In this document: piece after piece, positions 40,901 to 50,847 of the stretch
How positions within the stretch are numbered: the stretch's first letter is position 1
Layout of the letters: every line of letters begins with the position of its first letter
Assembly: GCA_031428275.1 (NCBI GenBank)
Contig: JANPPC010000027.1
Coordinates: 45,306-109,305, forward strand
Direction of reading: 5' to 3'
Length of the DNA stretch: 64,000 nucleotides
Origin: Pseudobdellovibrio sp031428275
GTDB taxonomy: Bacteria > Bdellovibrionota > Bdellovibrionia > Bdellovibrionales > Bdellovibrionaceae
Translations under genes and position numbers: made by a program
Notes under the pieces: model-generated
Seen by the model: only the letters and a program-made list of their open reading frames with translations
Databases searched by the model: none
Told to the model about the DNA's origin: nothing

Positions 40901-43699
40901 CTAGAAAACGCCTATCGACAAGTGAAAGGCGCCTTCGCTTTCGTAGCTTTTTTTGTCTAATTTTTGCCCGTATTCTAGGTTTAAAGGGCCCACCGGAGTA
41001 TTGTAGCGGATGCCTATTCCCACAGCTTCGCGCCAATTGTCGCTGAAAGTTAGTCCATCAACTAAAACCTGCCCACCGTCGTAAAATATAGCAGCGCTAA
41101 CGTCCCATTTGCTGACGAGCGGGAAACGAACTTCTGATTTAATCAGTTCAAACGAAGCGAAAGTTTTCATCTTAAAGCTACTGCCCACTTCGTTAGTCGA
41201 CGGAAAGAATTCGCTCGAGCTAAACCCACGAATGGTGCTGCGGCCGCCAAGTGAAAATCCCTTTTTATCAAACGGAATTCCGAAGCCTTGTGCGGGCTTT
41301 AAATCTTCGATGTAACCACCGCGAAAGGATTGTGCGAATACGACTCCGCTTTCTTTGTAGGGCACGTAGAACGTTGTTTGACCGCCTAGGCGAAGAAAAT
41401 CATCAACTTTGCTGCTGCCATTTAAGCCGGAAGCGTATTCGGCCGTGAAACGAGAAAAACTTCCCTTCGTCGGATTAAATAAATTATCTCGGTAATCAAA
41501 ATCTAAGGTTGGGCCCGTTGAACCGATGACTAAATCTTGGTAAAGATTTTGTCCGGTCTCATTAAAGTACTTTGTTTCGTCGTCGGTGGTTATGCCGCGA
41601 TCGACGTAAGTCGTAACATTAAAAATATCCCAAATGCCGGTGAAATGGGATGTGAAATCTTGCTCGATTGACCAGACGGTCGAATTAAGCTCAGTGACTT
41701 TACGAATTTCGAAATTCGTAATCTCACGTGAACGGGTTAAATTTAAACGCATACGGGCACGTGAATCGAATAAGTAAGGTAAAACGCCGCCGACAACAAT
41801 TTTCGATTCTACATACTGAACGTTAGCGTAGTTATAATTACCTTCTAATCGAAGTGAAACCCCTAGGCCCATTCCATTAATATTTCGGTAAGCTATCCCA
41901 GAATATCCGTGTACGGTTCCGTTATTCTCGTTAGTTACCCCGGCACCGATTGTGAAAACTCCGGGGTCGCGCTCGCTGACTTTAACTAAGACGGTGCGTT
42001 GTGCGACCTCTGTACCAGCTTCAAGTGTCGTGATTTCAACTGCACTAAAATGTCCCGTTTTTAGTAAGCGTGAATTTGATTCAGTCATTTTCGCCGGAGT
42101 TAAAATATCACCTGGCCTGATATCAATTTCTGTCAAAATTAAACGATCGTTCGTTAGTATATTCCCCTCGATAAGAATAGACTGAACTTCAACTTTCGCA
42201 CCTTCCTGAATTTCAAACTTGAGTTGTGCGAGCGAGTTTTCCTCAGTGTAAGACATGAGGTCTTTCGTTTCATTCATCAGTTTATATTCAATAAAACCGA
42301 TACTTGCGTAGTAGTTTTTTAGATTCAGCAGGGCTTCTTCAAGTACGATCAAACTGAGCGGAGAACCTGGCTGAAGCTTGATCACCTTTAGTAAGTCTTC
42401 ACGCGAAACCGATTTGGCCCCTACAAAATCAATCGACGAAACCGTCACGCGAGGACCTTCATCTAACTGAATGAGGGCTTGGCCAACTTCAGGCTTCGTT
42501 CGGTCAGTCATGATTTGCACTCGTCCTAAGCGGGCATTTACGTAACCTTCGTTCTGAAGAAAAATAACCAAGTTCTTAATTCCGAGTTCGATATCTTCTT
42601 TAATAAAAACTTTGTTAGAAACTTTTGACGATGAAAGCTCAAGTATTTTATCGGCGTAGAACTTTTCACCACGTGAAAATTGGCCCGTTACGCCAATCGT
42701 TTTAAGACGAGTATAAGGGCCTTCGTTCAGATTTAAGCTAAGTACTATTTGGTCGCCTTCTTTGCGTTCAAATAGAGCTACATCGAGATGGGGATATCCT
42801 TCGTTAAGATAAAAAGCTTTCAGTCTTTCAACTAAGTCTGGGCTAAAATTTGAATCTTTCGAATAAAAACTATCAAGCTTTAGTACATCGTTTTCAATTT
42901 GTGACTTCGAGAACTCTTTTAGATTTAGTAATTCAACAGAGTACCTTGGCATTTTGGTTAGTTTAAAGACGACACGTGCGTTAAGTTCGTCGGCCGTTAA
43001 AATAATCTGCGGAGACGGCACCTGGGTTAAATAGTAGCCGTGAGCATTTAATTCTGCACGCAGGCGTACATTCAGTCTGTTTAAATTCTCTTGGGTCATG
43101 ACATCCCATTTGAAATTAATCATCATGGTACGCTCGATTTCGTCAATCGATCTTAGGTCTAAGCCTTCAACCTTGATCGCTGAAAGACGGGTGCGAGCTT
43201 TTGTATTTATCGTGAACTTCACTGATTTTTTGATCGTCGAAGTAGAAATGATATCGTATTTAATATCAACTGAGCGGTAGCCTAAGTCGCGGTAAAATTG
43301 AATTAACTTCTGAGTCGCATTGTTTAAAGCATCTTCATCGAGGGCGTTTTTTAAGGTCAGATTAGTCAGCGTCATTGCTTCGGCATCAGAAAGCTCTTTC
43401 GCTCCGTCGAATTCAATTTTTTCAACCTCGGCCGAAATTTCGCCGACCAACCTCAGTTCACCTTCGGTTTTGCCATTAACAAGTTTTAGACTATTAAACT
43501 GCATTTTTTGATCAAGTTTTTTTAAAATGGTGTTTAGTAGTTCGTCCGTCAGTGGTTGAGCATTGATTTCGGGTACGTCTTTTTTCATACGCTCAATCAC
43601 GTCGTTTGGCCAATCAGAAAGATTCAGTTGGCGCGTCTGACCCACTGCGAATGCGCTGCTTAGGCTAATAAATAGAAAAATTGAAATTATTTTTTCCAT
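40901..43699 (-). CDS. tamA: BamA/TamA-family outer-membrane assembly protein (TamA-like)
   Basis: The 932 aa protein has a signal peptide (about 1-20), several POTRA repeats through about residue 560 (for example IKVEGLDLRSIDEIERTMM, IGVTGQFSRGEKFYADKIL, IDFVGAKSVSREDLLKVI, ILIEGNILTNDRLILTEI), then an Omp85 barrel. The L6-type motif GGRSTIRGFSS and a C-terminal Phe (HLSIGVF) are present. It is longer than enterobacterial TamA with more POTRA units. It overlaps tamB by 13 bases, which identifies it as TamA rather than BamA. It inserts or supplies outer-membrane proteins or lipids together with TamB. Confidence 0.9.
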   Translation of the reverse strand: MEKIISIFLFISLSSAFAVGQTRQLNLSDWPNDVIERMKKDVPEINAQPLTDELLNTILKKLDQKMQFNSLKLVNGKTEGELRLVGEISAEVEKIEFDGAKELSDAEAMTLTNLTLKNALDEDALNNATQKLIQFYRDLGYRSVDIKYDIISTSTIKKSVKFTINTKARTRLSAIKVEGLDLRSIDEIERTMMINFKWDVMTQENLNRLNVRLRAELNAHGYYLTQVPSPQIILTADELNARVVFKLTKMPRYSVELLNLKEFSKSQIENDVLKLDSFYSKDSNFSPDLVERLKAFYLNEGYPHLDVALFERKEGDQIVLSLNLNEGPYTRLKTIGVTGQFSRGEKFYADKILELSSSKVSNKVFIKEDIELGIKNLVIFLQNEGYVNARLGRVQIMTDRTKPEVGQALIQLDEGPRVTVSSIDFVGAKSVSREDLLKVIKLQPGSPLSLIVLEEALLNLKNYYASIGFIEYKLMNETKDLMSYTEENSLAQLKFEIQEGAKVEVQSILIEGNILTNDRLILTEIDIRPGDILTPAKMTESNSRLLKTGHFSAVEITTLEAGTEVAQRTVLVKVSERDPGVFTIGAGVTNENNGTVHGYSGIAYRNINGMGLGVSLRLEGNYNYANVQYVESKIVVGGVLPYLFDSRARMRLNLTRSREITNFEIRKVTELNSTVWSIEQDFTSHFTGIWDIFNVTTYVDRGITTDDETKYFNETGQNLYQDLVIGSTGPTLDFDYRDNLFNPTKGSFSRFTAEYASGLNGSSKVDDFLRLGGQTTFYVPYKESGVVFAQSFRGGYIEDLKPAQGFGIPFDKKGFSLGGRSTIRGFSSSEFFPSTNEVGSSFKMKTFASFELIKSEVRFPLVSKWDVSAAIFYDGGQVLVDGLTFSDNWREAVGIGIRYNTPVGPLNLEYGQKLDKKSYESEGAFHLSIGVF

Positions 43700-46600
43700 T
43701 TAAAATCTTTCTTGTACTCGAAATCAAGTCCCAGCACGCCGGTTTCATTCGTTGTATTGTTACGGATTTGGTCTTGCTGATTGGTCTCTTTATTTTGATA
43801 GTTTAAGATACTTGATGTATTCGGATTAAATAAGTACTGCAGCTTCCATTCGCTTTCTTGCGTATCGCCAGTAAGCGGGCGCGAGTACGAAGCATTTACG
43901 TTTTTTTGAATTTTACGGCTAACGACGACTTTAGGTACTGCGATATTCTTCGTGCTGTCGACAGTCGGTGCTAGTTGAACCGTTAAGCCTAATTTTTCTT
44001 GAATTTTTTTATTCAGCACCGATTGGTTACTGATTGCGGCCAGAACTTCTAACCCAGTCTGTGCTTGTTGCGTTTCAGAACTTAAATTTTGATCTGACTG
44101 AGTTGACGTGACCCCAAGCGCGATCAACGAAAAAATATCAGAATCGGTCAAAGGCGGCTGGCTGGTAGGCTTAATAGACAAGTTCTTGACCGGCCCCTGT
44201 ATCAATAAGTTTACGTCGTAATCTGAAAGACGCGCGTTCGCCGAGATATAAATATCGGGATTGATTGTTTTCGCGGTCGGAAATGTAATTGTCGCTGTTT
44301 GCACATCAAACGGCTTGTCTTTGAAAAAAACTTTACTGCCGCTACGAATATCAATGCGACCCGTGATCATGGGGTTCTCAGGCGTATTCGTAACGCGCAA
44401 ATTCCCGTAAGCTTCGCCCTCAAGTAATTTATTTTTAACCACCACGCCCGAAGTCAGATCAACATTTACGTCTAATAAAAGCGAGGGTGATTGTTGTTCG
44501 ATTTGTTGAGGCGGCAAAAACGAACTTGAAGTAAGAACAGTTTTTGTATCGCCCGTATCTTCACCGAAGTTTTTCTCGACCAATCCACGCGTGACTTTGT
44601 AATTGATTTTTGCGGTGTAAGGTAACCAGTTACCCGAGAAATTTAAATCTAAGCGACCCGCAGTGGTAATCTGGTCAGGAAAAGTAAGTTCAATATTATC
44701 CGAATCAGCTTGCAGTTGAACGGCGATATTTCGTGGCCCGCGAATATCGACCTGCCCGGCGCCATTGATTTCACTTTGACCAAGCTGCGCCGTAATATCA
44801 CTTAGTAAAACTTTAGATTTCGAAAATTCGACCGGTGTATTGATATTATCAATTGGTACCGGAAAGCCTTTAAAACTAACTAACCCGTCGGTTAACTCGC
44901 CGTCGCCGAATAACTCAAATCCAGAGTTGTTAAGCAAAACCTGTGCTTCTAGCTTCAGCCGGCCATCAAAAGATTGCGCAAACGGAAGCAAAAATTGAAA
45001 TAAACGAAGTTTCAAATCAGTGGTCACATTCATACGAACTTCGTCTGATTTAACCGAACTCATTTCCAGTAGTACGCGATTATCTTCGCCCTTAAGTTCA
45101 AGGGGTTCCATGCCCGTTAGTCCATCTTTAAAGGTCAGAAAAGATGGACGCGCTAATTTCAAAGATTGAGCCCCACGCGCTAAGACAAAGTCATTGATAC
45201 GGATATGACCGTTCGAGTTCTTAAAGCTGCGTGTTTTGGACTGTAAATCGACTTCGGCATTCAACCGCGCGAAATAGTCATTGGTGGGCAGCGGAACCGA
45301 AACAAGTGGTAGAAAAACTAAAGGGTTTAAATCGTGAATTTGCAGGCGTAAATAAAATTCATCGTTTTCGCTCCACGGCCACTGTATATCTGATTGTATT
45401 TGACGGCCGAGCATCTGTCCGTTGAATTTGAAATAACGTCTATCAATAATAACTCGGCCTTGCGAACCGGGGTAATCGACGTTTTCAAAATTCACTTGTT
45501 TAGCGTTGAAATTAAAAGCCAATTCGGGGTTGTCTAAAATACCACTCACTAATCCATCGATCCAAACTTGGCCCGATACGGCTGGTGCGACTTTGACTAG
45601 ATGATCTACTTCCTCTAGTTGCATAGGTTCTGTACGAAGTTTTAAATTAAATTCAGGTGTGCTTGGTATTGTATTAATAAAACCTTCAACAACCAATGAG
45701 CTTTGCGCTTTTTTAAGTTGCACTCGCGTGAACTGAATCTGTTGGCCTGTTGAATTCAAATTTAATTGTAATTGTTCGTAGTTTTCGCCGGCAATCTGCC
45801 CTCGACTAAATTGTGATTGTAAGCCGTAGGTCAATTTCCAAAAGTTGAAGGGTCCGTCTAAAGTGATGCGGGCTGAGCCTGAACCGGCCATTTCAAATGG
45901 AAGGCCGAACTTAGTTTGAATGGCCGTTTGTACATCGGCAGCTTCAAGTTGGGGGGCATTAATATTGCCATTCAAGGTCGAGCGTATAAAGTTGAAGTCA
46001 ATCGCTCCGTTATACTTCGATTTCCCCATCAACCCACTGATTTGGTTTAAGTAAAGATGGCCTTTTTCGTAAACCATGTTCGTCGAGACTTGCCCTAATT
46101 TAAATTGGTCGATTTCGGCATTTGATAAGGTCGCAATTGAATCAATGACCCCTGCGCTTGAATCACCAGCGGCAGTGCCTTTTATTTTTAAATCGCCCTT
46201 AAAATTTAGACCGGCTAAATCTTCGACATCGTTAAAGCTAAGCTTGTTCGTTTCAAAATTTATTTTAAAACCTTCGCTAAATTTGACCATTCCGTTTAAT
46301 TTGCCGATTGATTCGCCAATTTTTAAATCGGTAACGTAGCTTACCTGTTCGGTCGTTAACGTAAATTTTCCTTGGGCTGAAGCTTTCTTAATTTTTACGA
46401 TGTGAGAGTCAGACTTCATTTCGGATTTGACCCACACATCATTCATATCTAGATCTGCGTCGCAATTTACCGTAACGACGGGATCAAGCTCTCCCGAGCA
46501 GGTGGTCTCGCCGAAACCTTCGACCCCTGCCGGAATATTGTTTAAGCCCAACGCTACAAACATTTTTTGTAAATCAAAAGATTTCAAATCAAGCTTTGCT

Positions 46601-47685
46601 TTAAATGCAAATGGACTTTGCTGCTGAATTTCAATTTGGCTTAGTGAGGCTTCGGCGGCCGGATGCTCGAGATCAACTTGGCTTATGAATATTTGATTTT
46701 TCTTAATTTCAGCCGTGATCTGTGCCTGTCCTAATTTAAAGTGGTCGATGGATACTTGCGTGGTTTGAAACTTCACTTGGCCGTTGATGTGATCAATGGC
46801 CTTAAGATCGATCGTACCGTTCATTTTAACCGACCCCGTTATTGTCGGGAAGCGAGTCTTTTGCGGAAATAAAGATAAAGCAATATTTCGAACATCCGCA
46901 AAATGTATGTCGCTTGCAAACTGCACTTTAGCTTGCGGCTTTATTAAAACGCGTTTCAGATCCAGCAGTTGCCCCGAAGCCGAAACTGAAGAATCAAGCG
47001 TATTAATTTTTAATTCAGAAATCTCTAGAGTATTCGGTTTTAAGGTCACATCAAGCGTCAGTTCGGCAGGTGCACCTTTTCGTTTGTTCTGCGAGGCTTC
47101 GATAAAAATCTTTTTACTCACTAGGCTTAGACGATTTTTATAATTGCTAATTGCAACATGAGGCAATGAAAAATCAACTTCGATCTTTTCTTTCGGTTCG
47201 ATCAACTTAAATTTTGAATTCAGAATAAAAACTTTTTCGACCGGAATTTGCGGCAAATAGTTAAAGACTAAATCAATCGGAAGTTCCGGCGCCGGTTCGC
47301 CCGAGCTAGCCGGAAGACGAAAAGCCCATTCGACGCCTTCAATTTGAATTTTTGAAATACTGATTTGGCCGACTAATAACTTAAACGGATCGACTTGGGC
47401 TTTTGCGTAACGAACCGCTAATGGCGCCATATCTTTAAGTTCGCCCTTAAACGTAAGATCGACTTGTTCTGCCGTCATTTGCAGTTTTAGCAGCGAAAAG
47501 TCTAAAACTTTAATTTTTATTTCGATCGTATTCTGCGATTGGTTGTACGCTGGAAGTTGATTTTGAATAAAATTTATGAGCTGGGGTTTAATAATAGAAA
47601 TCCATACTAATGTAATCAGTCCAAATACCAAAAGCGGGCTTAAATAAAGTCCAATAGCCTTTACTCTATTCAAGAAGTTTTCCAT
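43687..47685 (-). CDS. tamB: TamB-like translocation and assembly protein (AsmA-like bridge)
   Basis: The 1332 aa protein has one N-terminal membrane anchor (about 12-33) followed by a very long repetitive beta-strand region of DUF490/TamB type (many repeats like GTGQVDIRGPRNIAVQLQAD-class strands). The C-terminal TamB domain shows ITGRIDIRSGSKVFFKDKPF and NPDIYISANARLSDYDVNLL. It would form a hydrophobic-groove bridge across the periplasm, now thought to move phospholipids or help barrel assembly. It is coupled to tamA by a 13-base overlap and to the upstream repeat-protein gene by a 16-base overlap. Confidence 0.9.
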   Translation of the reverse strand: MENFLNRVKAIGLYLSPLLVFGLITLVWISIIKPQLINFIQNQLPAYNQSQNTIEIKIKVLDFSLLKLQMTAEQVDLTFKGELKDMAPLAVRYAKAQVDPFKLLVGQISISKIQIEGVEWAFRLPASSGEPAPELPIDLVFNYLPQIPVEKVFILNSKFKLIEPKEKIEVDFSLPHVAISNYKNRLSLVSKKIFIEASQNKRKGAPAELTLDVTLKPNTLEISELKINTLDSSVSASGQLLDLKRVLIKPQAKVQFASDIHFADVRNIALSLFPQKTRFPTITGSVKMNGTIDLKAIDHINGQVKFQTTQVSIDHFKLGQAQITAEIKKNQIFISQVDLEHPAAEASLSQIEIQQQSPFAFKAKLDLKSFDLQKMFVALGLNNIPAGVEGFGETTCSGELDPVVTVNCDADLDMNDVWVKSEMKSDSHIVKIKKASAQGKFTLTTEQVSYVTDLKIGESIGKLNGMVKFSEGFKINFETNKLSFNDVEDLAGLNFKGDLKIKGTAAGDSSAGVIDSIATLSNAEIDQFKLGQVSTNMVYEKGHLYLNQISGLMGKSKYNGAIDFNFIRSTLNGNINAPQLEAADVQTAIQTKFGLPFEMAGSGSARITLDGPFNFWKLTYGLQSQFSRGQIAGENYEQLQLNLNSTGQQIQFTRVQLKKAQSSLVVEGFINTIPSTPEFNLKLRTEPMQLEEVDHLVKVAPAVSGQVWIDGLVSGILDNPELAFNFNAKQVNFENVDYPGSQGRVIIDRRYFKFNGQMLGRQIQSDIQWPWSENDEFYLRLQIHDLNPLVFLPLVSVPLPTNDYFARLNAEVDLQSKTRSFKNSNGHIRINDFVLARGAQSLKLARPSFLTFKDGLTGMEPLELKGEDNRVLLEMSSVKSDEVRMNVTTDLKLRLFQFLLPFAQSFDGRLKLEAQVLLNNSGFELFGDGELTDGLVSFKGFPVPIDNINTPVEFSKSKVLLSDITAQLGQSEINGAGQVDIRGPRNIAVQLQADSDNIELTFPDQITTAGRLDLNFSGNWLPYTAKINYKVTRGLVEKNFGEDTGDTKTVLTSSSFLPPQQIEQQSPSLLLDVNVDLTSGVVVKNKLLEGEAYGNLRVTNTPENPMITGRIDIRSGSKVFFKDKPFDVQTATITFPTAKTINPDIYISANARLSDYDVNLLIQGPVKNLSIKPTSQPPLTDSDIFSLIALGVTSTQSDQNLSSETQQAQTGLEVLAAISNQSVLNKKIQEKLGLTVQLAPTVDSTKNIAVPKVVVSRKIQKNVNASYSRPLTGDTQESEWKLQYLFNPNTSSILNYQNKETNQQDQIRNNTTNETGVLGLDFEYKKDFKWKK

Positions 47686-48749
47686 TCGTGAAGTAAGGCT
47701 TCGGTCGATCGGTAAGACGGCACTTTGCTAGACAATGATTCAAGAAGTTGAATAGCGATCTCTCGCTGGCCTAAGCCGAAATAAGCTTGCGCCTTAAGAT
47801 AAATAGCGCCGTAAGTTGACTCGGGCGTTGATGCCATTTTAGTTTCAATATTTTCAATGTGTTTTAGTAAGTCTAAAAAACGGCCTGATTCATAAAGAAT
47901 TTCTGCCTTAAGCCACTCGCCAGCAAAAGACGGCGGAGCTTTAGCGCTTAGCTCAAGGGCTAAGTCGAACAAATCAAACTGCATTGCTAACATCGTTAAA
48001 TTGTAAATTTGGTCGGGCTGTTCAGTTTGTAAACGATCAGCTAAGGCTAAAGTTTGTTTTCGTAAGTTATCGATGAACTCGAGCGTTTCGGCATTTACTT
48101 CTTCGGTTATTCTTTTCGTCGAAGAAATCGAACGGGGGGTTGAGCGAATACGCGCTAAAATCTCGTCGGCTTTCTTTTCAAGGTGGGCTTGATGCATGAG
48201 CTTAACTTCAAGATCTTGAGGAAATACTTTTATCAGCTGCTGTAAAGTTTGTTCTTCTAAATCTTTTAGCTGATAGAGTCGATTGTGGTTGAGCTGCGCC
48301 ATCAGCTTAACCTTGGTCTGCAGCTGATCAACGGCGAAACTTTGTTTGTATGCTTGCAATCTAGTTTGCAGCGTCGGAATGGCCGACATCAGCGCGGCAA
48401 CTTTGTAAGCACTTTCCTCTTCAGGCTGATCTTTTAAGCCCATTTCGATTAAATCAATCAGCTCTTCGCTTAGTTGTGATTCGATTTGCAATACCGCGCT
48501 GGTTAAGCTACCCCACGGAAATTGCGCCAGCGAATTTTTTCGCAAGCATTTGGCGTAAAAGCTAAAAAGTAAATCGATTCGACCGGCCAACATTAAAAAG
48601 TGACTGATGCTTTCGCTCTCGAAGGGGCTAATCACGTCACTTTTTTCATATTTAGAAAGAATTTCGTCGCAGATTGTTTCAAGGGGCATACCCTCTTGAA
48701 ACAACGAGTGTATTTCAAGTTCAAGACTGTTGTTACCAGCCAAGGCCAC
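47670..48749 (-). CDS. helical-repeat (TPR-like) protein preceding tamB
   Basis: The 359 aa protein is predicted helical with degenerate TPR-like units, clearest in the C-terminal third (AGEWLKAEILYESGRFLDLL, GAIYLKAQAYFGLGQREIAI). No signal peptide or membrane segment is visible, so it is probably cytoplasmic. I do not recognise a named family. It overlaps tamB by 16 bases, implying coupled translation with the TamB/TamA genes. It lies 32 bases downstream of efp. A role as a scaffold for envelope assembly is a guess from position only. Confidence 0.78.
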   Translation of the reverse strand: MALAGNNSLELEIHSLFQEGMPLETICDEILSKYEKSDVISPFESESISHFLMLAGRIDLLFSFYAKCLRKNSLAQFPWGSLTSAVLQIESQLSEELIDLIEMGLKDQPEEESAYKVAALMSAIPTLQTRLQAYKQSFAVDQLQTKVKLMAQLNHNRLYQLKDLEEQTLQQLIKVFPQDLEVKLMHQAHLEKKADEILARIRSTPRSISSTKRITEEVNAETLEFIDNLRKQTLALADRLQTEQPDQIYNLTMLAMQFDLFDLALELSAKAPPSFAGEWLKAEILYESGRFLDLLKHIENIETKMASTPESTYGAIYLKAQAYFGLGQREIAIQLLESLSSKVPSYRSTEALLHEWKTS

Positions 48750-48781
48750 AACCTGAGCTAGAATTCGCCCCTACGTAAAAA

Positions 48782-49348
48782 CTACTTCTGGTTAACACGT
48801 TCAACGTAATCACCTGATTCAGTATCGATCCGAAGCAAATCTCCTTCAGCGATATGTAAAGGAACGTTCACAACTAAGCCGGTTTCCATCGTAGCGTGCT
48901 TAGTCGCACCTGTTACGCGGTCGCCTTTAACGCCTGGATCAGTCTGCGCGACCTTCATGTTTACGGCTTTAGGTACATCAACCACAACTGGTTTTTCATT
49001 GTACATCGTAATTGTAACAACTAAGTTTTCGATTAAATAATTTTTAGATTCGCCAATTTCATGTTCCATCATTGATAACTGTTCGTAATTAGATTGGTTC
49101 ATGAAGTTGTAACCGTTTTCATCTTTATATAAGAAAGTCATCTCTACGTTTTCTACGTTCGGGATTTCAAATTTTTCGCCCGACTTAAACGTACGTTCTA
49201 GGTTTTGTCCCGTTAAAAGATTTCTCATTTTAGTTCTTGAGAATTGATTTCCTTTTCCGGGTTTAACGTGTTGGAAGTCAACGATCACAAAAGGTTGTCC
49301 TTCGACCATCATTTTTAAACCCTTTTTAAAGTCACCTGTTTCGTACAT
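48782..49348 (-). CDS. efp: translation elongation factor P
   Basis: The 188 aa protein is full-length EF-P, which relieves ribosome stalling at polyproline. The modified loop reads HVKPGKGNQF with Lys32 at the position beta-lysylated by EpmA in gamma-proteobacteria. KMRNLLTGQNLERTFKSGEKFE, the central OB fold and the C-terminal GDRVTGATKHATMETGLVVNVP (in part) all match. GGAGAG precedes the ATG. The modification enzymes are not in this window. Confidence 0.96.
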   Translation of the reverse strand: MYETGDFKKGLKMMVEGQPFVIVDFQHVKPGKGNQFSRTKMRNLLTGQNLERTFKSGEKFEIPNVENVEMTFLYKDENGYNFMNQSNYEQLSMMEHEIGESKNYLIENLVVTITMYNEKPVVVDVPKAVNMKVAQTDPGVKGDRVTGATKHATMETGLVVNVPLHIAEGDLLRIDTESGDYVERVNQK

Positions 49349-49365
49349 AACATCTCTCCGTTTAG

Positions 49366-49383
49366 GCCCGCGTAGTTACGGGC
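49366..49383 (-). promoter_or_regulatory. leader hairpin upstream of efp
   Basis: GCCCG (49366-49370) pairs with CGGGC (49379-49383) across an eight-base loop, 18-35 bases before the efp start and upstream of its GGAGAG ribosome site. There is no U run. It may be a leader stem or the remains of a weak terminator for the unit upstream. Confidence 0.35.
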
Positions 49384-49432
49384 AAATATTTGATATCACT
49401 GCTGATTGAATGTTTAGTCTAAATGATTGAAT

Positions 49433-50281
49433 TTAAGTCGACAAGCGATGGCTGGCCTCAAGCTCGATTCTGCGCAGCAATTCTTTTAAGGCGCGAATCT
49501 TCTTATCGCGACCTAAATTCGACCGAGTCTTGGACTGAGTCTTCGCCTGAGTCTTCGCTCGAATCGGTGAAACTTGCTGATTAATCGAAGCCGCAGACTT
49601 CGGCGCAATAAAGGCCGATTTTTCGTAGGGGGATAATTGCAAACGTCTGGATTCGATTTCTGGGTGGGCCCCGTACTTCTTTGTACAGTCATTAAGCAAA
49701 TCAATCGCTTTTTGCTGTTCATTACGAATAATCAAAGCGTCGATATAAGAAATAATGCGAGTTAAACCGGCTGGCGTTTCGGTCCAGGCGGTATTTTCAG
49801 AGGTCGAAGCGGGTTGGTTAAACTGCGTTTCTGGCAATTGTTGCATCTGAAAAAGGTCTTCGTCGTATTCGTCGGCCGTTAAAACTTCAAGTTTTGCCAC
49901 CGCTTTACGCGCCATTGGATGAGTCGGATTTAAAAATAAAACTTTTTTAAAGTTGATTAAAGCCGCTTTGCCATTTTTCATCTCTAAAAAAGCTTCTGCC
50001 ATTTCGGCCCACGCGCGCCAGTTTTCGGGAGCTAGCTTGGTTGCCTCTGTCAGAGGAGAAATCGAAGCTTGCATATTTTTTTTAAGCTTGAAAATACGAC
50101 CCAAAAGAATCAAGCCACTAACTGAACGCGGATGAAACTTCAAACTTTGCTGCACCAACTGCTCGGCTTCGGTCAGCATTTCTCTGCCTAAATAAAGCTC
50201 GGCCAATCTGGTGAACTGTGCCGATTTCGGATCGTCGGCTAATTCGATTTGCAATTTTTCGATTTCATCAACTTGTGTCAT
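49433..50281 (-). CDS. tetratricopeptide-repeat protein
   Basis: The 282 aa protein has at least three TPR units in residues 15-130 (AQFTRLAELYLGREMLTEAEQ, SGLILLGRIFKLKKNMQASI, AWAEMAEAFLEMKNGKAALI, each shown in part). A less ordered central part follows, then a basic repetitive stretch with AKTQAKTQSKTRS and a final helix. No signal peptide is seen. It is divergent from ruvC, with 59 bases between start codons. The function is unknown, and the protein probably mediates protein contacts. Confidence 0.82.
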   Translation of the reverse strand: MTQVDEIEKLQIELADDPKSAQFTRLAELYLGREMLTEAEQLVQQSLKFHPRSVSGLILLGRIFKLKKNMQASISPLTEATKLAPENWRAWAEMAEAFLEMKNGKAALINFKKVLFLNPTHPMARKAVAKLEVLTADEYDEDLFQMQQLPETQFNQPASTSENTAWTETPAGLTRIISYIDALIIRNEQQKAIDLLNDCTKKYGAHPEIESRRLQLSPYEKSAFIAPKSAASINQQVSPIRAKTQAKTQSKTRSNLGRDKKIRALKELLRRIELEASHRLST

Positions 50282-50340
50282 CTTAGATAAAATCGTCTCA
50301 CTTTATTGACTCAAAGAAAAGCTCCTAGTTGAATAAAAAA

Positions 50341-50847
50341 ATGATAATTCTCGGTATTGACCCTGGTTCGCGATTTCTAGGTTATGGAGTAATCTCTGTT
50401 CATGCGGGACAGATGAAGCCTATTGATTTCGGCGTATTAAAATTTGATGCCGAAATTCCGTTGTCGGAGCGTTTGCATTCAATTGGAAGCGGTGTGCGAG
50501 AGCTGATGCAGAAGTACGAACCCCAACACGTATCCTTAGAAAAAATATTCTTAGGAAAGAGCGCCGATAGCGCCTTCAAACTAGGTCATGCGCGCGGAGT
50601 TATTATTTACGAATCCCTTCTAGCTCATGCTGAAGTATTCGAATACGCCACTCGCGTCGTCAAAAAGGGAATCACTGGAAGCGGCGGAGCCGAAAAAGAA
50701 CACGTGCGTGCGGTCGTTACAAATTTACTAAAAATTGGCCCGGTAAAGTCACTGGATGCCTCTGACGCCTTAGCCATGGCGTGTTTTCACGCCTCTCAGC
50801 TTCGGGTTATTGAAGTTAAAAAACGCTTAGAAAGAAGTGCGGTATGA
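50341..50847 (+). CDS. ruvC: Holliday junction resolvase RuvC
   Basis: I use ATG 50341, which gives MIILGIDPGSRFLGYG, the usual RuvC N-terminus; an in-frame TTG at 50329 would add four residues. The four catalytic acidic residues are visible as Asp7, Glu67, Asp139 and Asp142, matching E. coli Asp7, Glu66, Asp138 and Asp141. The enzyme cuts Holliday junctions symmetrically. It overlaps ruvA by four bases, and ruvA overlaps ruvB likewise, giving the compact ruvCAB order. Confidence 0.96.
   Translation: MIILGIDPGSRFLGYGVISVHAGQMKPIDFGVLKFDAEIPLSERLHSIGSGVRELMQKYEPQHVSLEKIFLGKSADSAFKLGHARGVIIYESLLAHAEVFEYATRVVKKGITGSGGAEKEHVRAVVTNLLKIGPVKSLDASDALAMACFHASQLRVIEVKKRLERSAV

Noticed and set aside
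46796..47143. 115-codon plus-strand frame opposite tamB
   Set aside because: It is antisense to a clear TamB coding region, is Ser/Arg/Phe-rich as expected for a shadow frame, and has no start signal.
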